In this document: positions 63,487-64,000 of the stretch, piece after piece
How positions within the stretch are numbered: the stretch's first letter is position 1
Layout: each line of letters starts with the position of its first letter
Assembly (NCBI GenBank): GCA_958295665.1
Contig: OY282560.1
Coordinates: forward strand, 149,746,109-149,810,108
Length of the DNA stretch: 64,000 bases
Direction: 5' to 3'
Origin: Tipula vernalis
Lineage: Eukaryota > Arthropoda > Insecta > Diptera > Tipulidae
The notes under the pieces: generated by a model
The model's database searches: none
Seen by the model: only the letters and a program-made list of their open reading frames with translations
Told to the model about the DNA's origin: nothing
Translations under genes and position numbers: made by a program

Positions 63487-63498
63487 TGGCACAGTCGA
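63487..63498 (+). promoter_or_regulatory. Possible primer-binding site, tRNA-Ser type
   Basis: TGGCACAGTCGA differs at two positions (both G to A) from TGGCGCAGTCGG, the complement of the tRNA-Ser 3' end, used by several insect LTR elements. No coding region follows before the window ends. Confidence 0.4.
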
Positions 63499-63877
63499 GA
63501 AGAACATTGGATCATTTTTTAGTGATTTCAATTTAGTTTAAGTGTACTTTTCATTTGTATTGCTCATTTTTAAGTTGGTGGTGGGAAATTAGTGATTAAT
63601 TAGTTCTTAATAATTTAGTTTATAGTGAAGTAACCGTTACCTAACCTACAAAAAAAAAAAAAAAATAAATAAAAAAATAAATAAATAAAATTTAAAATTA
63701 AATTTTAACGGTACAAAAAAAAAAAAAAAAAAAAAAAAACGGTCAAATTGTGGGAAAGTGATATGGTGGTGGTTGTTTATAATTGACACCTAAAACAATT
63801 TATTATAGTTATTTTAAACTGCAATAAGGTCATCCACGAGCGCTCCTGGAAGGACATCAATTATTAAGTTTATTAAG
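63499..63877. other. Possible leader with A-rich simple repeats
   Basis: No gene recognised. It holds A-runs at 63650-63665 and 63715-63739 and an AAATA-type simple repeat between them. If the upstream primer site is real, this is the 5' leader of an LTR element. Confidence 0.4.
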
Positions 63878-63879
63878 TA

Positions 63880-64000
<121 letters not shown>

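Overview
This window looks like insect nuclear heterochromatin, probably centromeric or pericentromeric. The evidence is a 50-kb homogeneous satellite array followed by nested transposable elements. The elements carry short GT-AG introns of about 60-80 bp, a Copia-type primer site matching the anticodon region of initiator tRNA-Met, BEL/Pao-type coding remnants, a PIF/Harbinger element and a pogo/Tigger-like remnant. The species cannot be named from the sequence. I see no intact host gene, no bacterial-type gene, no rRNA and no CRISPR.

Region 1 (1-50326) is a head-to-tail satellite with a 173-bp monomer. Counting the repeat register gives 290 full monomers plus a 144-bp partial one; the few indels I found (net +12 bp) account for the whole length. 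The first ~9 kb and the last monomer are the most diverged and the core is homogenised. The array contains long-range duplications: a 2.7-kb block repeated at an offset of 4323 bp, and a 6.0-kb block repeated at an offset of 6576 bp (38 monomers). Each monomer holds several short perfect dyads. Apparent reading frames in the satellite are accidents of monomer length.

Region 2 (50327-52476) begins with a broken pogo/Tigger-like (CENP-B/jerky family) transposase gene directly abutting the array. A tRNA-like SINE fragment and a ~340-bp nearly complete hairpin element follow, then AT-rich sequence.

Region 3 (52477-55865) is a full-length PIF/Harbinger DNA transposon with terminal inverted repeats and a 3-bp CTG target duplication. 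It has the two expected convergent genes, a four-exon DDE transposase and a Myb/SANT-like protein. Both are broken: the transposase by two frameshifts, the SANT gene by frameshifts and a 180-bp hairpin MITE. Harbinger itself landed in an older tRNA-like SINE.

Region 4 (56185-60463) is a 5'-truncated, multiply frameshifted BEL/Pao retrotransposon (gag end, protease, RT, RNase H, integrase, start of 3' LTR). Its LTR stops exactly where a Copia-type LTR begins.

Region 5 (60464-64000) has a Copia LTR, primer site and gag N-terminal half, then a second, unrelated BEL/Pao gag-protease fragment. GT-AG dinucleotides could join the two in frame, so this is either a chimera or a nested insertion. A possible further LTR end with a tRNA-Ser-like primer site and A/T-rich simple repeats run to the window edge.
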